Shown here: positions 33,671 through 42,320 of the stretch, piece by piece | Position numbering within the stretch: the stretch's first letter is position 1 | How the letters are laid out: each line of letters starts with the position of its first letter | From: Streptomyces sp. Edi4 | GTDB lineage: Bacteria; Actinomycetota; Actinomycetes; Streptomycetales; Streptomycetaceae | Length of the DNA stretch: 64,000 nt | Direction of reading: 5' to 3' | Assembly: GCF_040253615.1 (NCBI RefSeq) | Contig: NZ_JBEJGY010000004.1 | Coordinates: 7,006,001 to 7,070,000, forward strand | The notes under the pieces: generated by a model | Database searches by the model: none | The model's input: the letters and a program-made list of their open reading frames with translations, nothing else | Told to the model about the DNA's origin: nothing | Made by a program: the position numbers and the translations under genes

Positions 33671-34599
33671 CTGAGGGACAGCAAGCGGAATCGGATGAGC
33701 ATGGACGTGACATCTGAGAACAAGTGCAGAACCGATTCAGCTTCGAACCTGACGCAAACGGACTCTTTTTCACGCGTGTGGGTGAATGAACGGGGCCCGC
33801 GCCTCTGCCCCCACCAGCACCCTTGCGCTTCCGGGGTGGCGGGGGGTGGCGGGTCGAGCGCACCCGTCGGCATGCCGCGCCGGGCGTATGTGTCCTGTGC
33901 GCCGGGTCGTGAGGGCGCTGCGGTCGCCTCTCTGCCCATCTGACCTGGTGTTTTTGTCGGTGGACCCGCTGGCGGTGGAGGGGTGTGGGCACGACGGAGA
34001 TCGATTGCGCGGGGCGGGCGGGGGTGGCGCGGCGCGTCCACGCGTCGGCACGGGCCCGCCGGCTCGGGCGGGCCGTCCGCCCATGATCGAGGGCGTCCTT
34101 GGTCCTGAAGGGGAACGGGACGGTTCGGGTCCAGCTGTGGGACCCTGGCGGTGTCTTTTCGGTGGCCCCAGGGGGAGGCGCGTTGGGGCACGGACCGGCG
34201 TGAAGGGGGCGCGAAGGTGGTGCGGGGCGCGCGGGGGAGTGTGCGATGTGGAACCGGACGCCTCCCTGACCGCGCTCGTCGCGTGCCGTCGAGTTCCGGC
34301 CGCCGACCCGTCGCATCCGGACACGCGCCCCTGCCACGTGCTCCGGAGGCGCGGGGCGGGTCGCCGCGCTCGCGTGGGCGGGCCGCCCCCGAGGTGTGGG
34401 GAAATGGTGAGGAATCCGGCCATCGCGCGGGGCGGAGCGGGGAGCTGGACGGTGCTTCTGGGGCCCGGGGTTCGCGTGCGGGGGGGTGGCCGACGCCGAC
34501 GCGGACAGCGCGTGGGGGTACGCGCCCGGGTGGCAGCCGCGAGGTGCGTGTTCCGGCGCGGACGCCGCGCGGTCGAGGGGGCGAACCCGGGCCGATCAC

Positions 34600-34700
34600 C
34601 TCGCACCTCGCGCCTGTGCCTCGCGCCCCGTATGTCACGCCCCGTATCTCACGCCTCACGCCCCGTACCTCGCGCCCCGCGCCCCTTACCTCGCGCTCGG
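34600..34700. repeat. degenerate 14-16-bp tandem repeats upstream of the Gfo/Idh/MocA gene
   Basis: Variants of CTCGCGCCCCGTA / CTCACGCCCCGTA recur about six times with slipping phase, ending some 50 bases before the oxidoreductase start. No coding value seen. Confidence 0.65.
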
Positions 34701-34748
34701 CCGGTGCGGGCTCCTGCCCCAACTCCCCTGAACCACAAGGAAGGTGAC

Positions 34749-35927
34749 ATGACCGACCTCCGTATCGGCGCCATCGGATACGGCCTGCGCGGCAGCATCG
34801 CCCGTACCGCGCACCGGCCAGGACGCGGCGCGGTCGTCGCCGCCGTCGCCGACCCCGACCCCCGGGCGCGGGAGGCGGCCGCCGCCGCTTTCCCCGGCGC
34901 GCGCGTCGGCGCCGACCACCACGAGGTGACCGGCGCCGCGGACTTGGACGCCGTGCTCGTCCTCACCCCCGACCACACCCACGCGGACCTCGCCCGCGCC
35001 GCCCTGCGCGCCGGAAAGCCGGTGTTCGTGGAGAAGCCCCTGGACATCACCGTGGAGCGCTGCGACGAGATCCTGCGCACGGCCCACGAGACCGGCACCC
35101 GCCTCTACGTGGGCCACAACATGCGGCACATGCCCGTGGTGCGGATGATGCGCGACCTGATCGGCCGGGGTGTCATCGGCGCCGTCAAAACGGTCTGGGT
35201 GCGTCACTTCGTGGGGTACGGCGGCGACTGGTACTTCAAGGACTGGCACGCCGAGCGCCGCTACACCACCGGCCTGCTGTTGCAGAAGGCGGCACACGAC
35301 ATCGACGTGGTGCACTGGCTGTCCGGCGGCTACACGCGTGACGTGCAGGCGATGGGCGACCTCATGGTCTACGGCGACAGCCCGCACCGCAGGGCCCCGG
35401 GCGAGCCGAAGACCGATGACTGGTACACCAAGGACGGCCACTGGCCCCCGGCCGCCCAGCGCGCGCTGAACCCGGTGATCGACATCGAGGACGTGTCGCT
35501 GCTCAACATGCGCCTGGACAACGGCGTCCTCGCCTCGTACCAGCAGTGTCATTTCACCCCGGACTACTGGCGCAACTACACGGTCATCGGTGACGCGGGC
35601 CGCCTGGAGAACTTCGGCGACGGTCCCGGCAGCCTGGTGAAGGTCTGGAACTCCCGCCGCTCCGCCTACCGGGCCGAGCCCGACGAGACGTACGAGATCA
35701 AGGGCGGGGACGAGCGGGGGCACGGTGGGGCCGATCCGCTGATCGTGCAGGAGTTCCTGCGCTTCGTGCGGGAGGGCGGCGCCACCGACACCTCGCCGGT
35801 GGCCGCGCGGATGGCGGTCGCCGCCGGTTACGAGGCCACGGCCTCCCTGCGGGCGGGCGGCGTCCCGCGCCAGGTACCGCGCCTTGATCCGGACCTGGTG
35901 GCGTACTTCGAGCGGGGGCAGCGGTAG
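34749..35927 (+). CDS. Gfo/Idh/MocA-family NAD(P)-dependent oxidoreductase
   Basis: 392 residues from ATG 34749 with AAGGAAGGTG upstream. Rossmann motif RIGAIGYGLRGSIA, LTPDHTHADLARAALRAGKPVFVEKPLDI containing the family EKP signature, and the C-terminal domain with KAAHDIDVVHWLSG (HDxD-like catalytic region) and TPDYWRNYTVIGDAGRLENFGDG. Such enzymes oxidise or reduce sugars, inositols or derivatives. No transporter or sugar operon is adjacent, so the substrate is open. Confidence 0.9.
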   Translation: MTDLRIGAIGYGLRGSIARTAHRPGRGAVVAAVADPDPRAREAAAAAFPGARVGADHHEVTGAADLDAVLVLTPDHTHADLARAALRAGKPVFVEKPLDITVERCDEILRTAHETGTRLYVGHNMRHMPVVRMMRDLIGRGVIGAVKTVWVRHFVGYGGDWYFKDWHAERRYTTGLLLQKAAHDIDVVHWLSGGYTRDVQAMGDLMVYGDSPHRRAPGEPKTDDWYTKDGHWPPAAQRALNPVIDIEDVSLLNMRLDNGVLASYQQCHFTPDYWRNYTVIGDAGRLENFGDGPGSLVKVWNSRRSAYRAEPDETYEIKGGDERGHGGADPLIVQEFLRFVREGGATDTSPVAARMAVAAGYEATASLRAGGVPRQVPRLDPDLVAYFERGQR

Positions 35928-36077
35928 GGGCGGCCGGGGCCCGCGCGCGCCGGGCCGGCCGCGCGGTCGCCGGGGGCGTCGGGGGGCGTTCGGCGAAGGG
36001 GTTCGTGACCACCCGGGGAAGTGCGGTATTGTTCTCATGCACGAACGGCCGGGGGAAACCCCAGGTCAGACGGGCAT

Positions 36078-36154
<77 letters not shown>

Positions 36155-36172
36155 TGCTTTGAGCAGGTCGGA

Positions 36173-36200
36173 GGCCATTCTCTCGCTGGAGAGGATGGCC
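36173..36200 (+). terminator. hairpin terminator of tRNA-Pro
   Basis: Arms GGCCATTCTCTC and GAGAGGATGGCC pair at 11 of 12 positions (one T-G) with loop GCTG, starting 19 bases after the tRNA. Confidence 0.75.
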
Positions 36201-36256
36201 TTCCGCATGCCCGGACCCTGGTCGGTCACCGCGTACACCCGTGTCCGGACCTCGGA

Positions 36257-36314
36257 CCTAGCCTCGTACCTGGGACCTAGCCTCGTACCTAGGACCTCGC
36301 CTCGTACCTGGGAC
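36257..36314. repeat. about 20-bp tandem repeat downstream of tRNA-Pro
   Basis: Three copies of an ACCTAGCCTCGTACCTGGG-like unit, the third with CTCGC for TAGCC. Located between the tRNA terminator and the end of the MarR gene. No integrase lies in the window. Confidence 0.75.
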
Positions 36315-36380
36315 CAAGAACCTCGGTCCCCAGCGCCCAGCCGGGTGTTTCCGCACTCTCTCAGCTGCTGTGGGCGCACG

Positions 36381-36866
36381 TCATCCTGTCTCCGGCGTTT
36401 TCTGCGCCGGGCGGACCGGATGCCCGGGGCGCCGCGGCGTGGGGGGTTCGCCCCAGGGGGTCTCCAGAGCCGCGCGCAACGCGTCGACCGTGTTCCGGCC
36501 GATGCGTTCGGCGAGGTCTTCCTCAAGGCGGTCGAGAACGGCCGTGGCCCGGCGGTGTGCGTGTTCGCCCTGCGGGGTGCGGCGGATGAGCCGGCGCCGG
36601 GCCGAGTCCGGGTCGGGGGACTGGGCGAGCAGTCCGGCGTCGACCAGGCCGTGTACCGCCTGATGGGCGGTCTGCCGCGTGACTCCCATGCGTCGCGCCA
36701 GCTCCGAGACGGTCGTGCCGTCCTCGTCGAGGACGGCGAAGAGCTGGGCCTGGGTCGGCGACACCGGGGTGGCCCCTGTCGCCTCCATCGCCGTGAGCAG
36801 GCCCTCCTCGAACCAGCGCCGGGCTTCGGTGAGCAGCTGGGGGAGGCTGTGGCGGGTGGAGTGCAT
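36381..36866 (-). CDS. MarR-family regulator divergent from queD
   Basis: 161 residues from ATG 36866. Winged HTH: SPTQAQLFAVLDEDGTTVSELARRMGV, recognition helix TRQTAHQAVHGLVDAGLL, wing PDPDSARRRLIRRTPQG. The 21-bp palindrome in the 102-bp divergent gap is its probable operator, controlling both itself and the quercetinase gene. By analogy with flavonoid-responsive repressors the ligand may be a flavonol; that is inference. Confidence 0.88.
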   Translation of the reverse strand: MHSTRHSLPQLLTEARRWFEEGLLTAMEATGATPVSPTQAQLFAVLDEDGTTVSELARRMGVTRQTAHQAVHGLVDAGLLAQSPDPDSARRRLIRRTPQGEHAHRRATAVLDRLEEDLAERIGRNTVDALRAALETPWGEPPTPRRPGHPVRPAQKTPETG

Positions 36867-36923
36867 CTGATCCTCACGAGGATGGCTGACGGCCGGGGCG
36901 TCACTTGCCCGTGCGCCCGGTTT

Positions 36924-36944
36924 AATGTCAGGCTACCTGACATT
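36924..36944. promoter_or_regulatory. perfect palindromic operator between MarR and queD
   Basis: Arms AATGTCAGG and CCTGACATT with a CTA centre: 9+3+9 perfect symmetry. It sits 25 bases upstream of the queD ATG and 58 bases from the MarR start, so binding would block both promoters. Confidence 0.85.
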
Positions 36945-36968
36945 GGACCCGTCGACCTTGGAGACGCC

Positions 36969-37526
36969 ATGACCATCGAGTACGCCACCCGGTACCGGGC
37001 CGCCTCACGCATACCCGCTGACCCGGGCAAGCCGTACTTCATCGAGAAGGGCGAGGGGGACCGGGCCCATCTGTTCGGCGACCTGATCACCATCTACGCC
37101 GGCGGTGAGCAGACCGGCAACGCCTTCAATTTCTTCACGGTCGAAGGCCCGAAGGGCGACCTCATCCCCGCCCATCTGCACCCCGATACGCACGAGGTCT
37201 TCTACGTCACCCAGGGCGCGGTGCGGCTGTTCGTGGAGGACACCGAGGGCGTTCAGCAGGAGAAACTGCTCACGCCGGGCGACTTCGGCTTCGTGCCAAG
37301 GAACTGTCCGCACGCCTACCGCATGGAGCGCCACCACAGTCAGCTCGTCGGCGTCGCGGCCGGACCGGGCGGCACCTTCGAGCGGTTCTTCGAAACCCTC
37401 GGCGCCCCGACCACGGGGCACGGGCTGCCGGCCGAGCCCCTTGTGCCGGAACCCGAGAAGTTCGCGACCGTGCCCGGACGTTACGACGTGCGGTTCCTGC
37501 CCGACCAGCGGTGGCGGACGAGTTGA
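36969..37526 (+). CDS. queD: quercetin 2,3-dioxygenase (cupin)
   Basis: 185 residues from ATG 36969 with GGAG 6 bases upstream. A single-domain cupin dioxygenase very like QueD of Streptomyces sp. FLA as I recall it: metal ligands His69, His71, Glu76 and His115 in AHLHPDTHEVFYV and PRNCPHAYRME. It opens the flavonol C-ring, releasing carbon monoxide and a depside; Ni or Co is preferred in the streptomycete enzyme. Divergent from a MarR regulator across a perfect operator and followed by a strong terminator. Confidence 0.92.
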   Translation: MTIEYATRYRAASRIPADPGKPYFIEKGEGDRAHLFGDLITIYAGGEQTGNAFNFFTVEGPKGDLIPAHLHPDTHEVFYVTQGAVRLFVEDTEGVQQEKLLTPGDFGFVPRNCPHAYRMERHHSQLVGVAAGPGGTFERFFETLGAPTTGHGLPAEPLVPEPEKFATVPGRYDVRFLPDQRWRTS

Positions 37527-37643
37527 CGGCCGGTTGACGCCCGCCCGTGGGGGCACTCGACGTGCACACGGGGCCGGTCGTCCGCGCGTCGCGCGGGGTG
37601 CGCCCCCGCCCCGTGACCGCCGTACCGGCTGACCGTTTCGCCT

Positions 37644-37670
37644 CAACGCGCCGTGCCACACGGCGCGTTG
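37644..37670 (+). terminator. terminator hairpin after queD
   Basis: Perfect 12-bp arms CAACGCGCCGTG and CACGGCGCGTTG with loop CCA, 118 bases after the queD stop and 18 bases before the DUF1206 start. Confidence 0.75.
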
Positions 37671-37688
37671 GGCCTGAAGGAGGGCATC

Positions 37689-38543
37689 GTGAGCTCGTCA
37701 CCCGCACGTCACTCAGGAGCAGGGAGTCGCGCCCTGGCCTCGGTCAACCGGAGGTTCACCCGGCGCTCCGCGCAGCGCGAGACGCTGAGCGCCGCCGGGC
37801 GGGCGGGATTCGTCGCCCGGGGTGTCGTCTATGTCCTCATCGGTGTGCTGGCCATCCGGATAGCCCTGGGCAGCGGGGGGCAGGCGGACCGGCAGGGCGC
37901 CCTCAACCAGGTCGCGGCGCAGCCCTTCGGCAAGGTGATGCTGTGGCTGCTGGTGGTCGGCTTCGGATGCATGGCGCTGTGGCGGGGGGCTCGCGCCGTG
38001 CTCACCAGAGGGCCCGGCCGCAAGGCCGGCTCACGGGTCCTGGACGCCGGCCGGGCCGTCTTCTACGCCTCCGTCTGCTGGGCCACCGCCACCTTCGCCA
38101 CCGGCGACAGCGGGGGCTCGGACGGCAACGCCAAGTCGCGTGACTGGACGGCCACCGCCCTGGGGCTCTCCTTCGGCCGGTTCCTGGTGGGCGCGGCGGG
38201 GTGCGTCCTGATCGGCGTCGGCCTCACCCTCGCCGTGCGGGCCGCCATGCGGCGCTTTCTGCGCCAGCTGAACACCGCCACGATGAACTCCCGTACGAAG
38301 ATGGCCGTCACCGCGCTCGGCGTGGGCGGCGGCGCGGCGCGCGGCATCGTGTTCGCCGCCGCCGGGGTCTTCGTCCTGGTGGCAGCCGTCCGCTTCGATC
38401 CCAACCAGGCCAAGGGCATGGACGCGACCCTGCGCAGCCTCGCGGACACCCCCATGGGCCCCTGGCTGCTGCTCGCCGTGGCCCTCGGCCTGATTCTCTT
38501 CGGCGTCTTCTCCTTCGCCTCCGCGCGCTGGCGGCGCCTGTAG
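37689..38543 (+). CDS. DUF1206 integral membrane protein
   Basis: 284 residues from GTG 37689 with GGAGGG upstream. Six hydrophobic segments arranged as three repeated pairs, each beginning with a G-[AR]-[AV]-x-G-[IVF]-V-type motif (GRAGFVARGVVYVLIG, DAGRAVFYASVC, GGGAARGIVFAAAGVF), which is the DUF1206 triplicate signature. Function unknown. Ends 28 bases before the convergent carboxylic acid reductase gene. Confidence 0.85.
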   Translation: MSSSPARHSGAGSRALASVNRRFTRRSAQRETLSAAGRAGFVARGVVYVLIGVLAIRIALGSGGQADRQGALNQVAAQPFGKVMLWLLVVGFGCMALWRGARAVLTRGPGRKAGSRVLDAGRAVFYASVCWATATFATGDSGGSDGNAKSRDWTATALGLSFGRFLVGAAGCVLIGVGLTLAVRAAMRRFLRQLNTATMNSRTKMAVTALGVGGGAARGIVFAAAGVFVLVAAVRFDPNQAKGMDATLRSLADTPMGPWLLLAVALGLILFGVFSFASARWRRL

Positions 38544-38571
38544 CGCGGCGTTCGCGCCCGGCTCCCCGGAA

Positions 38572-41500
38572 TCAGAGCAGGCCGTGCAGGCGCAGATCCT
38601 GCACGCACTTGGCGATGAACTCGGGCGACAGAGAGGGCACCGCCCCCTCGTTGACGCCCAGCGCGCCGACCGCCTCGGTGAAGCGGGCCGCCGGAGCGTC
38701 GGTGCCGGACTTGGGCTCGCCAGGCCGGGCGTAGGCGTCCATCAACGGCAGCAGGGACAGGGCGCGTTGACGCTCGGGCAGGCCGCGCATGGCCGCCAGG
38801 GCGCGCATGTGCCACTGCGTGTGGTCCTCGAAGCGGGCGATCGGGTGCCCCGCCTCGGTCAGCCAGTCCACGAACGCGTCGAGCGAGATGCCGTCGTCGT
38901 GCGGGTTGACCGTGTTGTAGGTGACGTACCCCCGCGGCGCGTCCAGGGTCAGAGCGGTGATCGCGGTGGCGGTGAAGTCGACGGGCAGGCCGCTGTAGTG
39001 GGCCCGCGAGCGGGCGCCGTCGGGGCCGGGCCGGTAGAACGAACGCGGCGCCATGCCCGTGGCGAGGACGCTCAGGAGCAGACGGGTGAAGCGGTCGGTG
39101 AGGTTCAGCCGGCCGGGCAGGCGGCTGTGGGCCAGGATCATGTCCGGCCGGAACACGGTGACCGGCAGGCCCGTACGCTCGTGTGCCTCGCGCAGCAGTA
39201 CCTCCCCGGCCCACTTGCTGGTGGCGTACCCGTTGGCGTCGGACTCGTCCAACTGCCGTAGGGGCGAGGCCGTTCGGATGTCGGCGCGCTCGTCGAGGAC
39301 CGGGCCGCCGGGCAGCATCGCGGCGGCCACCGTCGAGATCTGCGCGAAGCGCTTCATTGTGCGGGTGAGAGCCAGCTCGATGAGCGTGGCCGTCGCGGCG
39401 ACGTTCGGTACGAACAGGCGGTGGTAGGGAAGGACGTGGTTGACCAGCGCCGCGGCGTGCACGATCTGGTCGGTCTGCTCGGCCAGCGCCTCCCAGTCGG
39501 CCACGCCCAGGCCCAGTCTCGGCGCCGACACGTCCGAGGCGAGGACCCGCAGGTGCCGCGCGGCGGCGGCCTCGAACCACGCGCTGTCCTCACCCGCCGC
39601 CGTGCGCAGGGTCTCCAGCACGCGCGCCCGTGCGCCGGCGTCGTCGGCGGCCCGGGCGAGGCAGGTCAGCTCCCCGCCACTCCCGGCGAGGCGCCGCAGC
39701 CATTCGACGGCGAGGAACTGTCCGAGATAGCCGGTCGCCCCGGTCATCAGGACACGGCGGACGGGGGCCGAGGCATCCGGCGCCGTCCGCTCGGCCGTGA
39801 GCACGTGCTCCCCGAGGAACCGGTCGAGCGTCAGATCGGTGGCCCGCACCTCGCGCGCGCCCTGGCCGTGGACGGAGGCGAACGTGGGGCCCGAGGCGCC
39901 GGGCTCCCGGGCGACGCCGAGCCCCTGGGCGATGCGGGCCAGCGTCGAGGCCGGCGCGAGGACGGCCTGGATGGGCACCTCCTGGCCGACGATCTGTTCG
40001 AGAACCGTGGCGAAGGTGTGCGCCGACAGGGAGTCGCCCCCCAGATCCGCGAACGCGGCGTCCGCCCGGACCAGCGACGAGGGGCAGCCGAGGGTGATCT
40101 GCGCGGCGGCCAGGACCGCTTCGAGCGGGGTGACGTCATGGCCCCGGGCCCGCAGCTGGGCGAGCCGGCCCGCGCGCCCCGCCGCGAGGTCGGCGTACAT
40201 CCGCTCAAGACGCGGCCCGTAGTGCTCTTTGAGGGCTGGCCGCAGCACTTTGCCGACGCCCGACAGCAGACCGTTCGCGATGCTGAAGGGCCGGCGCTCG
40301 ACGAGGACGTCGTGGGGGATCTCGTACGCGTGCAGGCCCGCCCCGTGCGCGAGTTCCCGTATCGAGTCGAGCACTCTCGCCCGTACGGTCTCGTCGTCCA
40401 CGTGCCCCAGGCGCCCCGCGTCGGGGACCACCACGGCCAGCAAAAACGCCTGCTCGCTGCTTCCGTACACATAGATCTGCGCGATGTCCGCGCTGGTGGA
40501 GTACAGCGCCTCGAGTCCCGAGACGGCCACGAACTCGCCCTGGGAGAGCTTCAGGACGTTGTTGATGCGGTCGACGTAGACCAGGCGGCCCGGGGCCGTC
40601 TCGGCGAACACGTCGCCCGTGCGGTAGTAGCCGTCCTCGTCGAAGGCGCGGGCGGTGACCTCCGGCTGGCGGTAGTAGCCGGGGAAGAGGCCGACGGACT
40701 TCACCCTCAACTCCCCGCGCGGGTAGGGCTTGTCGGTGGTGAAGTAGCCGAGCTCGGGCACGTCGACGAGGCGGTGGTCGGTCACCGGCGGGTTGCGCAG
40801 CACCTGGTCGACCACGATGGCCCGGGTCGTCTCCGTGGACCCGTAGCAGTCGATGACCGGGGTGCCGAGGAGTGAGGCGGTGAAGGAACGCATGCCGTCG
40901 GACAGCGGTGCGCTGCCGCACAGGGCGGAGACGATCCGGCCGCCGAGCATCCCGTCGCGCACCAGCGTGGCCGCGCCCGCCTCCGCCTCCGGGCGCGGGG
41001 TGCCCGCGCGGCCGAGCCGGTCCGCCTCCAGCAGGTACCGCTGGTGCACCATGTCGCAGATCCTGGGCACCAGACTGAGCACCGTGGGACGGGCGAGACG
41101 GATGTCCTCGAACAGCGTCGACATGTCGCTGCGGGCCGTGTAGTAGCCGGTGCCGCCGGAGGCGAGCCCGTTGATCAGCCAGGAGCGTCCGTTGACGTGG
41201 CTCATGGGCATGTAGTGCAGCACGATCACCGGATTGCCGCTGCCGCCGGGGGTGTTGAGGCCGCCGCGCGCGTTGTGCCACATCCTGGTGATCATGGAGG
41301 AGGTGTACATGGCGCCCTTGGGGGTGCCCGTGCTGCCGGAGGTGTAGATGAGGCCGACCAGACGGTCGGGATCGTCGTTCTCGTACGGTTGGGCTTGCGG
41401 CAGCAGGGCCCCGCGCGCCAGGTCCTCGTGCAGCGGTGCCACCTCGGCGCGCCCGGCCAGCTTCTTTGCGGCCGCCTCGAACGCCTCGCGTTCCTCGTCC

Positions 41501-42087
41501 ACCAGCGGGTCGTAGTCGAAGACGACCAGACGCTCGATGGAGTCCGACGCGAGGACCACGCCGACCGCGGCGTCCAGCGAGCCGATGTCGGCGGCGAGCA
41601 GCCGGGGCGACGTCTCGGCGACGACCGGGGCGAGACGCGCGGCGGGCGCTCCCGTGGCCAGCGGCACCGAGACGGTCCCCAGATACATGCAGGCCAGATC
41701 AATGACGGCGTAGTCCACACCGGTGAAGCCGAGGGTTGCGACGAAGTCGTGGGCCCGCACTCCCGTCGCGCCCTCGCGCCAGGCGGCCGCGATCCGGCCC
41801 ACCCGCTGCCACAGCTCGGTGTACGTCAACGCCTTGTAGGCGGGCAGGAGTTCACGGACGGCGCGCCCGGTGGCCCGGTCGCGTACGACGTGGTGGGCGC
41901 GGCGGGCGAGGGCCGGCCGGTCTCCGTATCCGGCCATGGCCGCCGCGATGGCCCCGGTCAGCGTGGCGCGTCCCGCGATGGCCCCGGCGACCTCGGGGGA
42001 GGGCGCGGCCCGAACGAACTCGCCGTCATTCAAGCGCAGTTGGGCGATTCTGGACGCGACGTCATGGCCTGCCTTGTGCTCTGACAT
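38572..42087 (-). CDS. car: carboxylic acid reductase (A-T-R)
   Basis: 1171 residues from ATG 42087. An adenylation domain (LIYTSGSTGTPKGAMYT at about 246-262), a carrier domain with phosphopantetheine Ser near 685 (FADLGGDSLSAH) and a thioester reductase domain (MTGATGYLGQFLAVEWL near 780, catalytic YATSKW near 957). CARs activate a carboxylate with ATP, load it on the carrier arm and release an aldehyde with NADPH, one two-electron step. It needs a PPTase, not present here. It is the only carrier-bearing enzyme of the probable gene cluster, with the MFS gene upstream on the same strand. Confidence 0.92.
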   Translation of the reverse strand: MSEHKAGHDVASRIAQLRLNDGEFVRAAPSPEVAGAIAGRATLTGAIAAAMAGYGDRPALARRAHHVVRDRATGRAVRELLPAYKALTYTELWQRVGRIAAAWREGATGVRAHDFVATLGFTGVDYAVIDLACMYLGTVSVPLATGAPAARLAPVVAETSPRLLAADIGSLDAAVGVVLASDSIERLVVFDYDPLVDEEREAFEAAAKKLAGRAEVAPLHEDLARGALLPQAQPYENDDPDRLVGLIYTSGSTGTPKGAMYTSSMITRMWHNARGGLNTPGGSGNPVIVLHYMPMSHVNGRSWLINGLASGGTGYYTARSDMSTLFEDIRLARPTVLSLVPRICDMVHQRYLLEADRLGRAGTPRPEAEAGAATLVRDGMLGGRIVSALCGSAPLSDGMRSFTASLLGTPVIDCYGSTETTRAIVVDQVLRNPPVTDHRLVDVPELGYFTTDKPYPRGELRVKSVGLFPGYYRQPEVTARAFDEDGYYRTGDVFAETAPGRLVYVDRINNVLKLSQGEFVAVSGLEALYSTSADIAQIYVYGSSEQAFLLAVVVPDAGRLGHVDDETVRARVLDSIRELAHGAGLHAYEIPHDVLVERRPFSIANGLLSGVGKVLRPALKEHYGPRLERMYADLAAGRAGRLAQLRARGHDVTPLEAVLAAAQITLGCPSSLVRADAAFADLGGDSLSAHTFATVLEQIVGQEVPIQAVLAPASTLARIAQGLGVAREPGASGPTFASVHGQGAREVRATDLTLDRFLGEHVLTAERTAPDASAPVRRVLMTGATGYLGQFLAVEWLRRLAGSGGELTCLARAADDAGARARVLETLRTAAGEDSAWFEAAAARHLRVLASDVSAPRLGLGVADWEALAEQTDQIVHAAALVNHVLPYHRLFVPNVAATATLIELALTRTMKRFAQISTVAAAMLPGGPVLDERADIRTASPLRQLDESDANGYATSKWAGEVLLREAHERTGLPVTVFRPDMILAHSRLPGRLNLTDRFTRLLLSVLATGMAPRSFYRPGPDGARSRAHYSGLPVDFTATAITALTLDAPRGYVTYNTVNPHDDGISLDAFVDWLTEAGHPIARFEDHTQWHMRALAAMRGLPERQRALSLLPLMDAYARPGEPKSGTDAPAARFTEAVGALGVNEGAVPSLSPEFIAKCVQDLRLHGLL

Positions 42088-42320
42088 GAGTGCTCCGGTG
42101 GTGGAAACGTGCGGTGGGAGGTGTCCGGGCGGGCAGCCGGCGCGCGGCCGGGGGGTGTCCGGTGGATCAGGGTCGGTCAGGGTCGGTCAGGGCGGCGTCT
42201 GGTGCGGTGCATCGCAAGGCGCCGGAGCGTCTCGATGGCGGAGCTGCCGGGGCGATTCGGCAACGCCGTGAGGTGCCGTGCCGGACGCCGCACCCCCGGC
42301 CATGGTCCACCAGACACCCC
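42088..42320. other. 233-bp gap between MFS and car
   Basis: Contains two adjacent copies of the 10-bp unit GGTCGGTCAG at 42171-42190. The gap could carry a car promoter or a terminator for the MFS transcript. No gene seen. Confidence 0.5.

Larger units (their letters stand above)
33378..34748. other. 1.37-kb gene-free region with palindromes and tandem repeats
   Basis: The first 400 bases have lower GC than the rest and carry a perfect 12-bp palindrome (33525-33536) and a 40-bp hairpin (33631-33670). From 33780 to 34590 the sequence is GC-rich with long open frames on both strands, but they are Arg/Pro/Gly-biased and show no domain. Degenerate repeats occupy 34600-34700. No RNA gene recognised. 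Confidence 0.55.

Noticed and set aside
33786..34748. Open plus-strand extension of the Gfo/Idh/MocA gene and equally long minus frames
   Set aside because: Composition is Gly/Arg/Pro-biased with no domain, and the true gene starts at 34749 with a Shine-Dalgarno and Rossmann motif.
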